From CAYLPT01 sp964385645 (GTDB lineage Bacteria; Armatimonadota; Hebobacteria; Hebobacterales; Hebobacteraceae), in contig CAYLPT010000146.1 in assembly GCA_964385645.1 (NCBI GenBank), positions 1 to 34,230 of the forward strand: DNA of 34,230 bases, read 5' to 3'. The position numbers and the translations under genes are program-made. The notes under the pieces are model-generated. The model ran no database searches and was not told the DNA's origin. It saw only the letters and a list, made by a program, of their open reading frames with translations. Position 1 is the stretch's first letter. Each line of letters begins with the position of its first letter. Of the stretch, positions 1 through 7,963 are shown in pieces.

Positions 1-107
1 GGCCAGACTCGCGCGAGGTGGTCGAGCAGGGCGGCGGCGCGCGGGGCCGGGGGGATCGGCCCGGCCTCGGTCGCCCGGGACCTTGGTGCTGGGGAGCGCT
101 TGGTCAT
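1..107 (-). CDS. N-terminal fragment of an unidentified protein, cut by the left edge
   Basis: An ATG at 105-107 opens a reading frame that runs leftward off the window with no stop, giving 35 codons. It lies 31 bases downstream of the argS stop on the same strand, so it is probably the next gene of the operon. The visible N-terminus is rich in Pro, Arg and Ala and then turns into an amphipathic stretch (LLDHLARVW). That order resembles the start of endonuclease III-like DNA glycosylases, but 35 residues are too few to decide and none of the diagnostic helix-hairpin-helix or iron-sulfur motifs are in the window. No strong ribosome-binding site precedes it. Treat the function as unknown. Confidence 0.4.
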   Translation of the reverse strand, partial: MTKRSPAPRSRATEAGPIPPAPRAAALLDHLARVW

Positions 108-138
108 ATCGCCCGCGGAGGGGCCGCCCGGCCGGGGC

Positions 139-1830
139 TCACATCTGCTCCGGCGCCGAGACGCCGGCGAGTTCGAGGACGATGCGAAGGGCGGTTCTGG
201 TGGCGAGGACGAGGGTGAGGCGGGCGGCGGTAAGGCCGGGGTCGTCCCCGAGGACGCGGCAGTTGGTGTAGAAGCCGTGGAAGGTGGCGGCGAGCTCCCG
301 CGCGTAGCGGGTCATACGGTGAGGCTCGTAGCGCTCGGCGGCCTGCCTGATCTCCTCCGGCAGGTCGGCCAGCTTGCGCATGAGGGCGGCCTCGTCGGGC
401 TCGCCGAGGAGGTCGAGGTCGGCGTTCGGGGGCGTCTGGGGATCCCCGCCAGCAGGGAGTAGGTTGCGCCCCTGGGCCTCGCGAAGTATGGAGCAGATGC
501 GGGCGTGGGCGTACTGGACGTAGTAGACGGGGTTATCGGCGGCCTGGCGCTTGGCGAGCTCGAGGTCGAAGTCGAGGTGGCTGTCCATGGACTGCATGAG
601 GAAGAAGAAGCGGGCGGCGTCCCGCCCAACGTCCTCCAGCAGGCCGCGGAGGGGGACGATGTCGCCGGCGCGCTTGGACATGCGGACCATCTCGGAGCCG
701 CGGAAGAGGCGGACGATCTGGTGGATGAGGATCTCGAAGCGGTCGGGGTCATAGCCGAGGGCGCGGACGCCGGCCTTGGTGCGCCTGACGTGGCCGTGGT
801 GGTCGGGGCCCCAGATGTCCACGAGGCGGTGGAAGCCGCGGTCGAACTTGTCCTTGTGGTAGGCGATGTCGGTGGCGAGGTAAGTGGGCCGGCCGTCGCG
901 GCGGATGAGGACATGGTCCTGGTCATCGCCGAGGTCGGTGGCGCGGAGCCACAGGGCGCCGTCGGCCTCATAGGTGTAGCCGCCGGCGCGGAGGGCGTCC
1001 ATGGCATCGCTGACGGCGTCACGCTCGTAGAGGGAGCTCTCGTAGAACCAGGTGTCGAAGGTGACGCCGAAGTCGGCCATGTCCCGCTGGTGGCCGGCGA
1101 CAATGCGCTTGAGGGCCTCCTCGCAGAAGACTCGCAGGCGCTCCTCGGGCGGCAGCGAGGCGTACGCGTCGCCGACCTCGGCGGTAAGCTCCTTCGCCAT
1201 CTCGATCACGTAGTCGCCCTGGTAGCCGTCCTCCGGGACCTCGGCGTCGCGGCCGAGCTGCTGGAGGTAGCGGGCCTCAAGGGTGGCGGCGAAGCGCTGG
1301 ACCTGGGTGCTGTTGAGGGCGTCGTTGACGTAGTACTCCCGGGAGACCTGCCAGCCGACGCGGGTGAGGAGGCGGGCGAGGCAGTCGCCGATGGCGGCGG
1401 CGCGGCCCTGGACGACGCCGACGGGGCCAGTGGGGTTGGCGCTGACGAACTCCAGCAGCAGCCGGCGGCCCTGCCCGAGATCGGCGCGGCCGTATCCCTG
1501 CTCTCCCTCCTGGCAGATCCTCCGCACCACGCCGCGCAGCCAGGAGAGGGAGACTGTGAAGTTGACGAAGCCCGGGCCGGCGACCTCGGCGGTCTCGATA
1601 GTGTCAGCGGGCAAGTCCAGGTGGCGCAGCAGGATGTCGGCGATCTCGCGGGGCGGGCGGTTGAGCGCGCTGGCGATGACCATGGGCAGGCTGGTGGTGA
1701 AGTCGCCGTGGCGGCGCTCGCGGGGTGTCTGGAGCTCCAGCTCGACACTGAGGTCCGCAGGCAGCTCGCCCGCGCGCTGCGCGGCGGCAACGGCTTGGGA
1801 CAGAGCTTCGGTGAGCAGTTCTCTGGCCAT
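139..1830 (-). CDS. argS: Arginyl-tRNA synthetase with a degenerate HIGH motif
   Basis: Cytoplasmic class Ia synthetase that charges tRNA-Arg. The 563-residue product has the usual order: N-terminal Add-1 domain (about 1-110), Rossmann catalytic domain, and C-terminal DALR anticodon-binding domain (about 440-563), whose expected motif is YVQYAHARICSI at its start. The second signature is present as MSKR at residues 384-387. The first signature is unusual: after NPTGP (132-136) the expected HVGH reads GVVQ (138-141), so both histidines are missing. The ATG at 1830 is chosen because GGGAG lies 5 bases upstream. An in-frame ATG at 1851 overlaps the upstream stop as ATGA but has no ribosome-binding site. 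The reading frame is otherwise intact and full length, which argues for a working enzyme. It is the penultimate visible gene of the long minus-strand block. Confidence 0.95.
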   Translation of the reverse strand: MARELLTEALSQAVAAAQRAGELPADLSVELELQTPRERRHGDFTTSLPMVIASALNRPPREIADILLRHLDLPADTIETAEVAGPGFVNFTVSLSWLRGVVRRICQEGEQGYGRADLGQGRRLLLEFVSANPTGPVGVVQGRAAAIGDCLARLLTRVGWQVSREYYVNDALNSTQVQRFAATLEARYLQQLGRDAEVPEDGYQGDYVIEMAKELTAEVGDAYASLPPEERLRVFCEEALKRIVAGHQRDMADFGVTFDTWFYESSLYERDAVSDAMDALRAGGYTYEADGALWLRATDLGDDQDHVLIRRDGRPTYLATDIAYHKDKFDRGFHRLVDIWGPDHHGHVRRTKAGVRALGYDPDRFEILIHQIVRLFRGSEMVRMSKRAGDIVPLRGLLEDVGRDAARFFFLMQSMDSHLDFDLELAKRQAADNPVYYVQYAHARICSILREAQGRNLLPAGGDPQTPPNADLDLLGEPDEAALMRKLADLPEEIRQAAERYEPHRMTRYARELAATFHGFYTNCRVLGDDPGLTAARLTLVLATRTALRIVLELAGVSAPEQM

Positions 1831-1835
1831 CGGGG

Positions 1836-1840
1836 CTCCC
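1836..1840 (-). promoter_or_regulatory. Ribosome-binding site that decides the argS start
   Basis: GGGAG sits 5 bases before the ATG at 1828-1830. The competing ATG at 1849-1851 has no purine-rich sequence in front of it, although it overlaps the stop of the upstream gene and could be used by coupling. Confidence 0.6.
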
Positions 1841-1847
1841 GCTATGG

Positions 1848-3020
1848 TCATCCGGCGAGGCGCCGCCAGAGGGGGGCGAGCCAGGGCCGGGCGTACTCGA
1901 CGAGGGCGATGAGCGCGATGAAGCCGCCCATCACCTGGAGGAAGCCGCTGTTCCACACGCGGCGAGGCAGGCGGGCCCGGGCGCCTGGGCGCTGGCGGAT
2001 CTTCTCGAGCAGGGCCTCGCCCACCGAGATCGCGCGGGCCAGCTGGCGATCGGAGGGGGGTCGGGTGGTGACCCAGCGCTGGAGGCCGGCGCCGAGGCGT
2101 CGCCAAGCGAGCAGGACGGCGATGACGAGCGCGAGGATGGTGAGGAGCTCGGCAGCCTGGCCCATGCGGCCGCTGATGGAGGCGAAGAGGCTGTGGGCGA
2201 TGATCACCAGGATGAGGAGCGCCAGCAGGTTGGTGCCGCAGCGCGGGTGGACCCGAGACATGGATTTGATCTTCTCCAGGGTGAGGTCCTCTCCCTCCTC
2301 GATGGCGTGGACGACCATGTGCTCAGCGGCGTGGACACCGGCGAGGGGCGAGAACCGCAGCAGGAGCAGGAAGACGAGGAGCTCCAGCAGGGAGAAGGCA
2401 ACCACTGTCAAGGTATACAGGTAATCGCCGGTACGAAGCGATTCGAGCTGTGGCGCGGCCCAGCGGGCGAGCAGGAGCAGGCCGAGGACGAGCGCCCTGG
2501 CAAGGAGTCTGAGCAGCATGAGGCAGGCGCCGGTGGCGGCGAGGCTGAGGTCGCCGGCGCCGGCGCGGAGGGCGCCGGTGGTCAGGTGCACGCCGAAGGG
2601 AGTGGCGAGGCCGGCTACGGGCGGCACGAGCGGCTCGTCGTAGAGGGCGGCGAGGGCGTCTCTGCGCAGCAGCAGCCCGAGGTAGCCGCCGTCCCTGCGG
2701 GCGACGGGGAGGACCGCGTTGGACGGATCGCGGAGCGCGGCGCGAAGCGAGGTGAGGGGCTGGCCCTCAACGGCAATGAGACCGATGGGGCGCATCACGT
2801 CGGCGACGCGCAGGGAGCGCGCCGCGTGGCGAGGGTCGGGGGAGTCGGCGGCCGCGGCGGCGTCCTCCTCCCGCACGAGCCCGACCAGGCGGCCGCCCTC
2901 GGCGACGGGGAGCGCGGGCAGCCCGCGGGCGCGCATCTGCCGGACGGCCTTGGCGAGGGTGTCGTCGGGCCTGAGCGGCGGTGACGGCCTGATGAGGTTT
3001 CCGAGGTCGCTGACCCTCAT
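1848..3020 (-). CDS. CBS-pair protein fused to a DUF1385 (YqhQ-like) membrane domain
   Basis: The 390-residue product joins two parts. Residues 1 to about 135 form two CBS motifs (first near 5-60, second near 72-130), a module that usually binds adenine nucleotides and gates a partner domain. Residues about 138 to 350 match DUF1385/YqhQ: a GLATPFGVHL segment, several hydrophobic helices (about 160-185, 200-225, 265-290, 300-320), the AAEHMVVHAIE segment and the conserved HPRCGTN motif. A last hydrophobic helix lies near 360-375. The usual YqhQ N-terminal glycine-rich motif (GGQAVMEGV) is absent; the CBS pair takes its place. DUF1385 proteins are integral membrane proteins of unknown biochemical function. 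The gene follows the mgtC-like gene after 70 bases containing a strong hairpin next to the start codon. Confidence 0.85.
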   Translation of the reverse strand: MRVSDLGNLIRPSPPLRPDDTLAKAVRQMRARGLPALPVAEGGRLVGLVREEDAAAAADSPDPRHAARSLRVADVMRPIGLIAVEGQPLTSLRAALRDPSNAVLPVARRDGGYLGLLLRRDALAALYDEPLVPPVAGLATPFGVHLTTGALRAGAGDLSLAATGACLMLLRLLARALVLGLLLLARWAAPQLESLRTGDYLYTLTVVAFSLLELLVFLLLLRFSPLAGVHAAEHMVVHAIEEGEDLTLEKIKSMSRVHPRCGTNLLALLILVIIAHSLFASISGRMGQAAELLTILALVIAVLLAWRRLGAGLQRWVTTRPPSDRQLARAISVGEALLEKIRQRPGARARLPRRVWNSGFLQVMGGFIALIALVEYARPWLAPLWRRLAG

Positions 3021-3023
3021 GGT

Positions 3024-3045
3024 GGGAGAGGCGCTCGCCCCTCCC
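3024..3045 (-). promoter_or_regulatory. Hairpin next to the start codon of the CBS-DUF1385 gene
   Basis: Read on the minus strand, GGGAGGGGC pairs with GCCTCTCCC (9 pairs including one G-U) around a GAGC loop. It ends 3 bases before the ATG at 3020. The left arm holds the only ribosome-binding-like purine run in the leader, so folding would hide it. No U-run follows, which speaks against a simple terminator for the upstream mgtC-like gene. Confidence 0.5.
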
Positions 3046-3090
3046 TGTGTGAGTTCGAGGCGGCGGCGGCAAGTCCTGGCGAGGCGTCCC

Positions 3091-3756
3091 TCAGCCGGTG
3101 CGCACCTCGACGCAGCCGGGCAGCTCGCTGAGGTGGGCGCAGAGGTCGGCCAGGTCGGCGCCGGCGCAGACGCGGACGCCGACGCGCAGATGGCGGACCC
3201 CGTCGGGGGTGGGGTCGGCGATCTCGATGAAGCGGAGGACGGCGCCCTGGTCCGCGAGGAGACGCTGGACCTCGGCGATGCGCTCAGGCCCGCCGCGCAG
3301 GCGCAGCGTCACCTCCCCGAGGTGTGCGCGCGCAAGCAGGCGCTGCTCGGCGCGGCGCAGCAGGCTCAGGGTGATGAGGACGACGAGGGTGGTGAGGGCG
3401 GCGACCCAGAGGAGCTCACCTCCGATGCCGATGCAGATGCCGACCGCGGCGATCGCCCAGAGGCTGGCAGCCGTGGTGAGCCCGCGCACGGTGGCGCCGT
3501 GACGGATGATGGTGCCGGCGCCGAGGAAGCCCATGCCGGTGGCGACCTGCGCGGCGATGCGGCCGGGGTCGGCGGTGGGGCCGGTGAAGCTGAGGGAGGC
3601 CAGGGTGTAGACGGCGGAGCCGACACATACCAGGATGTGCGTCCGGAGGCCGGCGGGGCGGTCGTGGGCCTCCCGCTGCCAGCCTACCATGCCGCCGAAG
3701 GCGACGGCGGCGGCGATCTTGCCGAGCACCTCGAGGGGGTAGGCTAGGGCGTCCAC
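3091..3756 (-). CDS. MgtC/SapB family membrane protein
   Basis: A 221-residue protein of the MgtC/SapB family. The N-terminal 120 residues hold the membrane segments and the family motifs: a GxxxGWQRE motif near residue 25, RTHILVCVG near 38-46, the GMGFLGAGTII motif near 75, and GLTTAASLW near 93. The C-terminal part (about 140-221) is soluble and looks like the ACT-like domain of longer MgtC proteins. Family members have been linked to magnesium limitation and to control of the ATP synthase in pathogens. The function in environmental bacteria is not established, so I do not assign a transported substrate. The start is GTG with GGAGGTG 8 bases upstream. The ribosome-binding site overlaps the end of proS, and only 7 bases separate the two genes. 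Confidence 0.9.
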   Translation of the reverse strand: MDALAYPLEVLGKIAAAVAFGGMVGWQREAHDRPAGLRTHILVCVGSAVYTLASLSFTGPTADPGRIAAQVATGMGFLGAGTIIRHGATVRGLTTAASLWAIAAVGICIGIGGELLWVAALTTLVVLITLSLLRRAEQRLLARAHLGEVTLRLRGGPERIAEVQRLLADQGAVLRFIEIADPTPDGVRHLRVGVRVCAGADLADLCAHLSELPGCVEVRTG

Positions 3757-3763
3757 GGCTCTC

Positions 3764-5467
3764 TCACCTCCCCAGCAGCTCGCGCACCTGGGCGGGGGCA
3801 GCGGCGACGGGGACGGTGCGCGCCTCGCCGCCCCGGCGGCGCACCTCGACCTGCCCCTCGCCGGCCAGCCGACCCACGACCACCTGCGCGGGGACGCCGA
3901 TCAGGTCGGCGTCCTTGAACTTGACGCCGGGGCGCTCAGCGCGGTCCTCGAGGAGGGCGTCGAGGCCGGCCTGGCGCAGCTCTCGGTAGATGTCCTCCCC
4001 CAGCTGGCGCTGGGTGGGATCGTCCTGGTTGACGATGATGACGAGGACGTCGAAGGGCGCGACCGAGGGCGGCCAGAGGAGGCCGGCCTGGTCGTGGAAG
4101 TGCTCGGCGAGGGCGGCCATCATGCGGGTGGTGCCCAGGCCGTAGCAGCCCATGACGATGGGGCGGCGCTGTCCTTGCTCATCGAGGAAGTGGGCGTCGA
4201 GGGCCTGGCTGTAGATGACGCCGAGCTTGAAGACGTGGGCCAGCTCGATGCCGCGGTAGGAGCGCAGGGGCCGGCCGCAGGTGGGGCAGGGGTCGCCGGG
4301 CTCGCCTGTGCGGAGCTGGGCCCAGCGGTCCACGGCGAAGTCGCGGTCCCAGTTGACGTTGAGGAGGTGAAGGTCGGGCTCGTTGCCGCCGGTGATGAAG
4401 TTGCGCTCGGCGCGGAGGTCCTCGTCGGCGACGATCTCGGCATCCTTCAGGCCAACCGGGCCCGCGAAGCCGACGGGCGCGCGGCTCACGCGCGCGATGG
4501 TGTCCGGGTCGGCCATGCGGAGGCTGGAGACGCCGAGCGCTTCCTTGAGCTTGTCCTCGCTGAGCTCGCGGTCGCCGCGCACGAGCGCGGCGACGACGCG
4601 GCCGTCGGCCATGTAGAGGAGCGTCTTGACGAGCCGGGAGGCGGGCGCCCCCAGGAAGGCGGTGACCTGCTCGATGGTGCGCTGCCCCGGGGTGTCGGCG
4701 CGGGCGAGCGGCTCCATGGGTTCCCCGGGCTCGGCGGGGGTGGGGGGCGGCCGGAAGCGGGCGACCTCCGGGGCGGCGTCGTAGCCGCACTCGTCACAGG
4801 AGAGATAGGAACTCTCGCCGCTGTCGCAGGGGAGGGCGAACTCGCGGGTGTCCCAGCCGCCGATACCGCCCGGGGAGGCCTCGGCGACGCGGTAGGGAAG
4901 CCCAACGCGATCCAGTATGCGGTGGTAGGCGGCGACCATAGCGTCGTAGGAGCGGTCGAGGCCGGCGAGGTCGCGGTCGAAGCTGTAGGCGTCCTTCATG
5001 GTGAACTCGCGGGCGCGCACCAGGCCGCCGCGGGGCCGGATCTCATCGCGGAACTTGACCTGGATCTGGTAGAGCGTGAAGGGCAGCTCCCGGTAGGAGC
5101 GCACCGCGGAGGCGACCAGGTCGGTGATGACCTCCTCATGGGTGCCGCCCAGGCAGAAGCGGCGACCGCTGCGGTCCTCGAGCTGCATGAGCTCGGGGCC
5201 CCAGTGGGCGCTTCGGCCGCTTCTGTCCCACAGCTCCTTGGGGTGGAGGGTGGGCAGGAAGAGCTCCTGGGCGCCGGCGGCGTTCATCTCCTGCCGAACG
5301 ATGTCCTCGATCTTGCGGACCACGCGCAGGCCCAGGGGAAGCAGGGAGTAGATGCCGCCAGCGAGCTGGCGAATGAAGCCGCCGCGCAGCAGCAGCCGGT
5401 GGCTGGGCATCTCGACATCGGCGGAGACCTGCCGGAGGGTGGGGGCGAAGAGCTGGGAGGTGCGCAC
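3764..5467 (-). CDS. proS: Prolyl-tRNA synthetase, bacterial type with editing insertion
   Basis: Cytoplasmic class II synthetase that charges tRNA-Pro. The 567-residue length is normal for the bacterial type. The catalytic core shows the LLPLG motif 1 region near residue 43, motif 2 with FRDEIRPRGG (139-148) followed by REFTMKDAYSF, and motif 3 as GCYGLGTTRMMAA. Between motifs 2 and 3 lies the YbaK-like editing insertion (about 230-390) that hydrolyses Ala-tRNA-Pro, here with its KTLLYM and LVRGDRELSE segments. A C-terminal anticodon-binding domain (about 465-567) follows. The GTG start at 5467 is chosen because VRTSQLFAPTLR is the canonical N-terminus and GAGGAG lies 6 bases upstream. The reading frame extends further upstream, but that part has no family similarity and overlaps the preceding gene. 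Confidence 0.97.
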   Translation of the reverse strand: MRTSQLFAPTLRQVSADVEMPSHRLLLRGGFIRQLAGGIYSLLPLGLRVVRKIEDIVRQEMNAAGAQELFLPTLHPKELWDRSGRSAHWGPELMQLEDRSGRRFCLGGTHEEVITDLVASAVRSYRELPFTLYQIQVKFRDEIRPRGGLVRAREFTMKDAYSFDRDLAGLDRSYDAMVAAYHRILDRVGLPYRVAEASPGGIGGWDTREFALPCDSGESSYLSCDECGYDAAPEVARFRPPPTPAEPGEPMEPLARADTPGQRTIEQVTAFLGAPASRLVKTLLYMADGRVVAALVRGDRELSEDKLKEALGVSSLRMADPDTIARVSRAPVGFAGPVGLKDAEIVADEDLRAERNFITGGNEPDLHLLNVNWDRDFAVDRWAQLRTGEPGDPCPTCGRPLRSYRGIELAHVFKLGVIYSQALDAHFLDEQGQRRPIVMGCYGLGTTRMMAALAEHFHDQAGLLWPPSVAPFDVLVIIVNQDDPTQRQLGEDIYRELRQAGLDALLEDRAERPGVKFKDADLIGVPAQVVVGRLAGEGQVEVRRRGGEARTVPVAAAPAQVRELLGR

Positions 5468-5473
5468 GAGGGT

Positions 5474-5479
5474 CTCCTC
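5474..5479 (-). promoter_or_regulatory. Ribosome-binding site fixing the proS GTG start
   Basis: GAGGAG lies 6 bases before the GTG at 5465-5467 and overlaps the stop codon of the upstream 97-residue gene. This supports the short proS start and coupling to that gene. Confidence 0.7.
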
Positions 5480-5771
5480 AGGATCCGGCGCGGCCGACTT
5501 CCTTGCCGCGTAGGTAGGCGGTGGCGATGTCGGCCCGCGAGAGTTCGTGGAAGTACATCTCGACGGCGCGGAAGAGGCGGACGCCGCGCTCGTCCTTGCG
5601 CTGCTTGAGGTGCTGGAGCAGGAGATAGCCGGGGGTGTGGTCACCCTCGCCGAGGAGGTCCCGGGCCTGCGGGTTGCGCATGAAGTTGTCGTGCGCGGCC
5701 TTCTCGGCCGCCTCGAGGCGCGGCTCGAGGTCGTTCCACTCTTCCCTTGACAGTCGGCCCGCGTCGAGCAT
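5478..5771 (-). CDS. Small unknown protein directly upstream of proS
   Basis: A 97-residue charged protein with no signal peptide or membrane segment. It is predicted to be mostly helical (REEWNDLEPRLEAAEKAAHDNF near the start, then LLLQHLKQRKDERGVRLF in the middle). I do not recognise the family. It is likely real: its ATG has GGAGG 5 bases upstream, its stop lies inside the proS ribosome-binding site, and it fills the space between two well-supported genes. A GTG one codon upstream is a possible alternative start but sits only 2 bases from the same purine run. Co-transcription with proS is likely. Any role in translation or tRNA handling would be a guess from position only. Confidence 0.7.
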   Translation of the reverse strand: MLDAGRLSREEWNDLEPRLEAAEKAAHDNFMRNPQARDLLGEGDHTPGYLLLQHLKQRKDERGVRLFRAVEMYFHELSRADIATAYLRGKEVGRAGS

Positions 5772-5798
5772 CACGTCCTCCTCAATGGTGCGCCTGGC

Positions 5799-7949
5799 TC
5801 ACGGCCGCGGGGGCGCAGTGGCGACGAGCACCGGCTCGTCCCCCGGGAGCCCGTCGGCCTCGGCCCCGGCGAGGGCGAGCATTTGAGCGGCGCCGAGCAC
5901 GCCCGAGAGGTCCACGATCCTCCCCCGCAGGCCGAGGAACACGCGGGGCAGCTCGGGGCCGGCGTCCCCATAGCGCGTGTGTTCCTCCAGCAGCGCAGAG
6001 AGGGTCTCCCGAAGCCGGCAGGCCAAGCAGGCGTCGGCTCTCCCCTCCGCCAGCAGCAGCCGCACCACCCCGCGCTGGTCCACAACCGCGATGGTGCGCC
6101 GCCGGTCCATCAGCAGGCCGAGGAAGCGCTTCCTCTCACGCGTCGCGGCATAGGCTTGCAGCAGCCCCGAATCCGCCTCCAGCGCGACCCGGTCGGGTGC
6201 GACTCCGAGGGACTTCGCCGCGGCCTCACGCCTCTCCTCGTCGCTGGCCAGGGGCTGGGCCGCGTCGCGGGTGCGCAGCTCGGCCTGCCCGGTGGCCACC
6301 GCGCGCAGGAGCGCGCGCCGCGGGTCGTACTCGATGTCCACAGTCACGGACTCCGGGTCGGCCCCGGCGCGCACTGCGGCCTCGGCGGCCTCCCGCCTGA
6401 TCTCGAGCAGGTCATGCTCGGTGGCCTCGGGGACGGTGCGCTCCACGATGTCGCGCACCAGGGCGAGCGCGGTGCCGATGGCGGAGATGAGGGGCGCATT
6501 GGCCGCCAGCCGCACGGGGAGCCCGAGCCGCTCGCCCACCGCGGGCGCGAGCACGGCCGCCGCGCCCCCGCCGGCGACGAGCTCGGTGGTCTCCGGGGGC
6601 AGACCGCGCTCCTCCAGCACCGCGCCGACGGTGCGGGCGGCCTTGTCGGCAGCGGCGGACAGCACCTCCGCGGCGGCCGCCTCGGCCTCGCACCGGAGCA
6701 GCCGGCCGAGCGGGCCCGCGGCGGCGAGGGCCGCGAGCCGGTCGCCGCGGGCGAAGTCGCCGGCGGGGACGCGCCCCGCGGCGTTGGCCGCACAGGTCAG
6801 CGTGAGCGCCATCCGCCCTGCCGGCGTCCTGATCACCACGTAGTCGGCGGGGTCGCCGGGCAGGGGGGAAAGCAGCTCGGCGCGCGGTTCGTCGCCGATC
6901 CGCTGGTGGCCGGCAAAGCAGGCGTACATGAGCCCGGCGAGGTGGGCGCTGCGGGGCCCGACGTCGTGCAGCCGACCGGCGCGCACTCGGGGCAGGGAGC
7001 CGCCGGCGAGGCCGATGGTGCGCACATCCAGGGTGCGAAGGAACAGCCGGTGGCCGCCGACCTCAGCGGTGCGGAGGGCGGCCCGGCCGTGCTGGATAGC
7101 GGTGATGTCGGTGCTGGTGCCGCCCACCTCGAGCAAGACGCCGTCGGTCACGCGGGCATACATGAGCGCGGCGGCGACGCCCGCGGCGGGCCCGGATAGG
7201 AGCGTGAGCAGGGGGCGACGGCGCATCTCCTCGACGCTCATGACCCCGCCGTCGCTGCGCACGACCATCAGAGGCGCGAGGAGGCCGGCCTCGCGGGCGG
7301 CGCGCTCGGTCATATCGGCGGTGGCGATAGCCCTCGGAAGGAGGCTGGCGTTGATAACCGCGGTGCGGGTGCGGACGCGCAGCCCGTACCGGCCGGAGAT
7401 CTCATGTGTGCCCGTGGCCGGCAGGCCCAGGTCGCGGGCCGCCGCGAGGACGAGCTGCTCCCGGCGGGGGTCGTCCACGGAGAAGGGCTCGGCGGCGACG
7501 ATGGCCTGCGCGCCGGAGGAGCTGAGATCGGCGAGGGCGGCGCGGACGGCCGCTTCGTCGAGCCGGTCGGTGTTGAGGAAGGCGTGAAAGGTGTGGAGGC
7601 TGCGGCCGGGGGCAAGCTCGAGGTCGCCGAGGCTGGTGTCGCGGCGGGCGCGGCGGCCCTCAAGGCCGGCCCCGAGGGCGAGGATGCCGACGGGCGCGAC
7701 GTCTCCCTCGAGGAGGGCGTTGGTCACCTGGGTCGTTGAGTAGGCGACGAAGGCTACTTGCTCTGGCTGGATGGGCCCGGCGGCCAGGACGGCGCGCAGG
7801 GCCTGGACTACGCCCTCGCAGACGCCCCCGGGCGCGCCATGGGTGGTGGGCGCCTTCGCCTGGGCGGCGAGCTCGAGGCTGTCGCAGGTGAGGGCGACGG
7901 CATGGGTGAAGGTGCCGCCGACATCTATGCCGATGCGGTAGCTGCCCAT
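5799..7949 (-). CDS. Hydantoinase/oxoprolinase (HyuA-like) family protein
   Basis: A 716-residue protein with the two ATP-binding motifs of the HyuA/5-oxoprolinase family: IGIDVGGTFTH at 6-16 and a later EVGGTSTDI motif. The N-terminal hydantoinase domain spans about 3-185 and the main hydantoinase A domain about 205-500. The segment from about 540 to the end is not obviously the usual family C-terminus. Family members use ATP to open hydantoin, 5-oxoproline or similar rings, or to carboxylate ketones, usually with a HyuB partner. No HyuB gene is in the window. The first phosphate motif ends in TH, where TD is typical. The start has no clear ribosome-binding site, and only 14 bases separate it from the PASTA gene. 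Substrate unknown. Confidence 0.85.
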   Translation of the reverse strand: MGSYRIGIDVGGTFTHAVALTCDSLELAAQAKAPTTHGAPGGVCEGVVQALRAVLAAGPIQPEQVAFVAYSTTQVTNALLEGDVAPVGILALGAGLEGRRARRDTSLGDLELAPGRSLHTFHAFLNTDRLDEAAVRAALADLSSSGAQAIVAAEPFSVDDPRREQLVLAAARDLGLPATGTHEISGRYGLRVRTRTAVINASLLPRAIATADMTERAAREAGLLAPLMVVRSDGGVMSVEEMRRRPLLTLLSGPAAGVAAALMYARVTDGVLLEVGGTSTDITAIQHGRAALRTAEVGGHRLFLRTLDVRTIGLAGGSLPRVRAGRLHDVGPRSAHLAGLMYACFAGHQRIGDEPRAELLSPLPGDPADYVVIRTPAGRMALTLTCAANAAGRVPAGDFARGDRLAALAAAGPLGRLLRCEAEAAAAEVLSAAADKAARTVGAVLEERGLPPETTELVAGGGAAAVLAPAVGERLGLPVRLAANAPLISAIGTALALVRDIVERTVPEATEHDLLEIRREAAEAAVRAGADPESVTVDIEYDPRRALLRAVATGQAELRTRDAAQPLASDEERREAAAKSLGVAPDRVALEADSGLLQAYAATRERKRFLGLLMDRRRTIAVVDQRGVVRLLLAEGRADACLACRLRETLSALLEEHTRYGDAGPELPRVFLGLRGRIVDLSGVLGAAQMLALAGAEADGLPGDEPVLVATAPPRP

Positions 7950-7963
7950 CAGTTGGGGGGGCG

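Noticed and set aside
505..2424. A 639-codon open frame on the plus strand, opposite argS and the CBS-DUF1385 gene
   Set aside because: Antisense shadow with the same biased composition; the minus-strand genes have clear family motifs.
4094..5608. A 504-codon open frame on the plus strand, opposite proS
   Set aside because: Antisense shadow; proS has all class II motifs.
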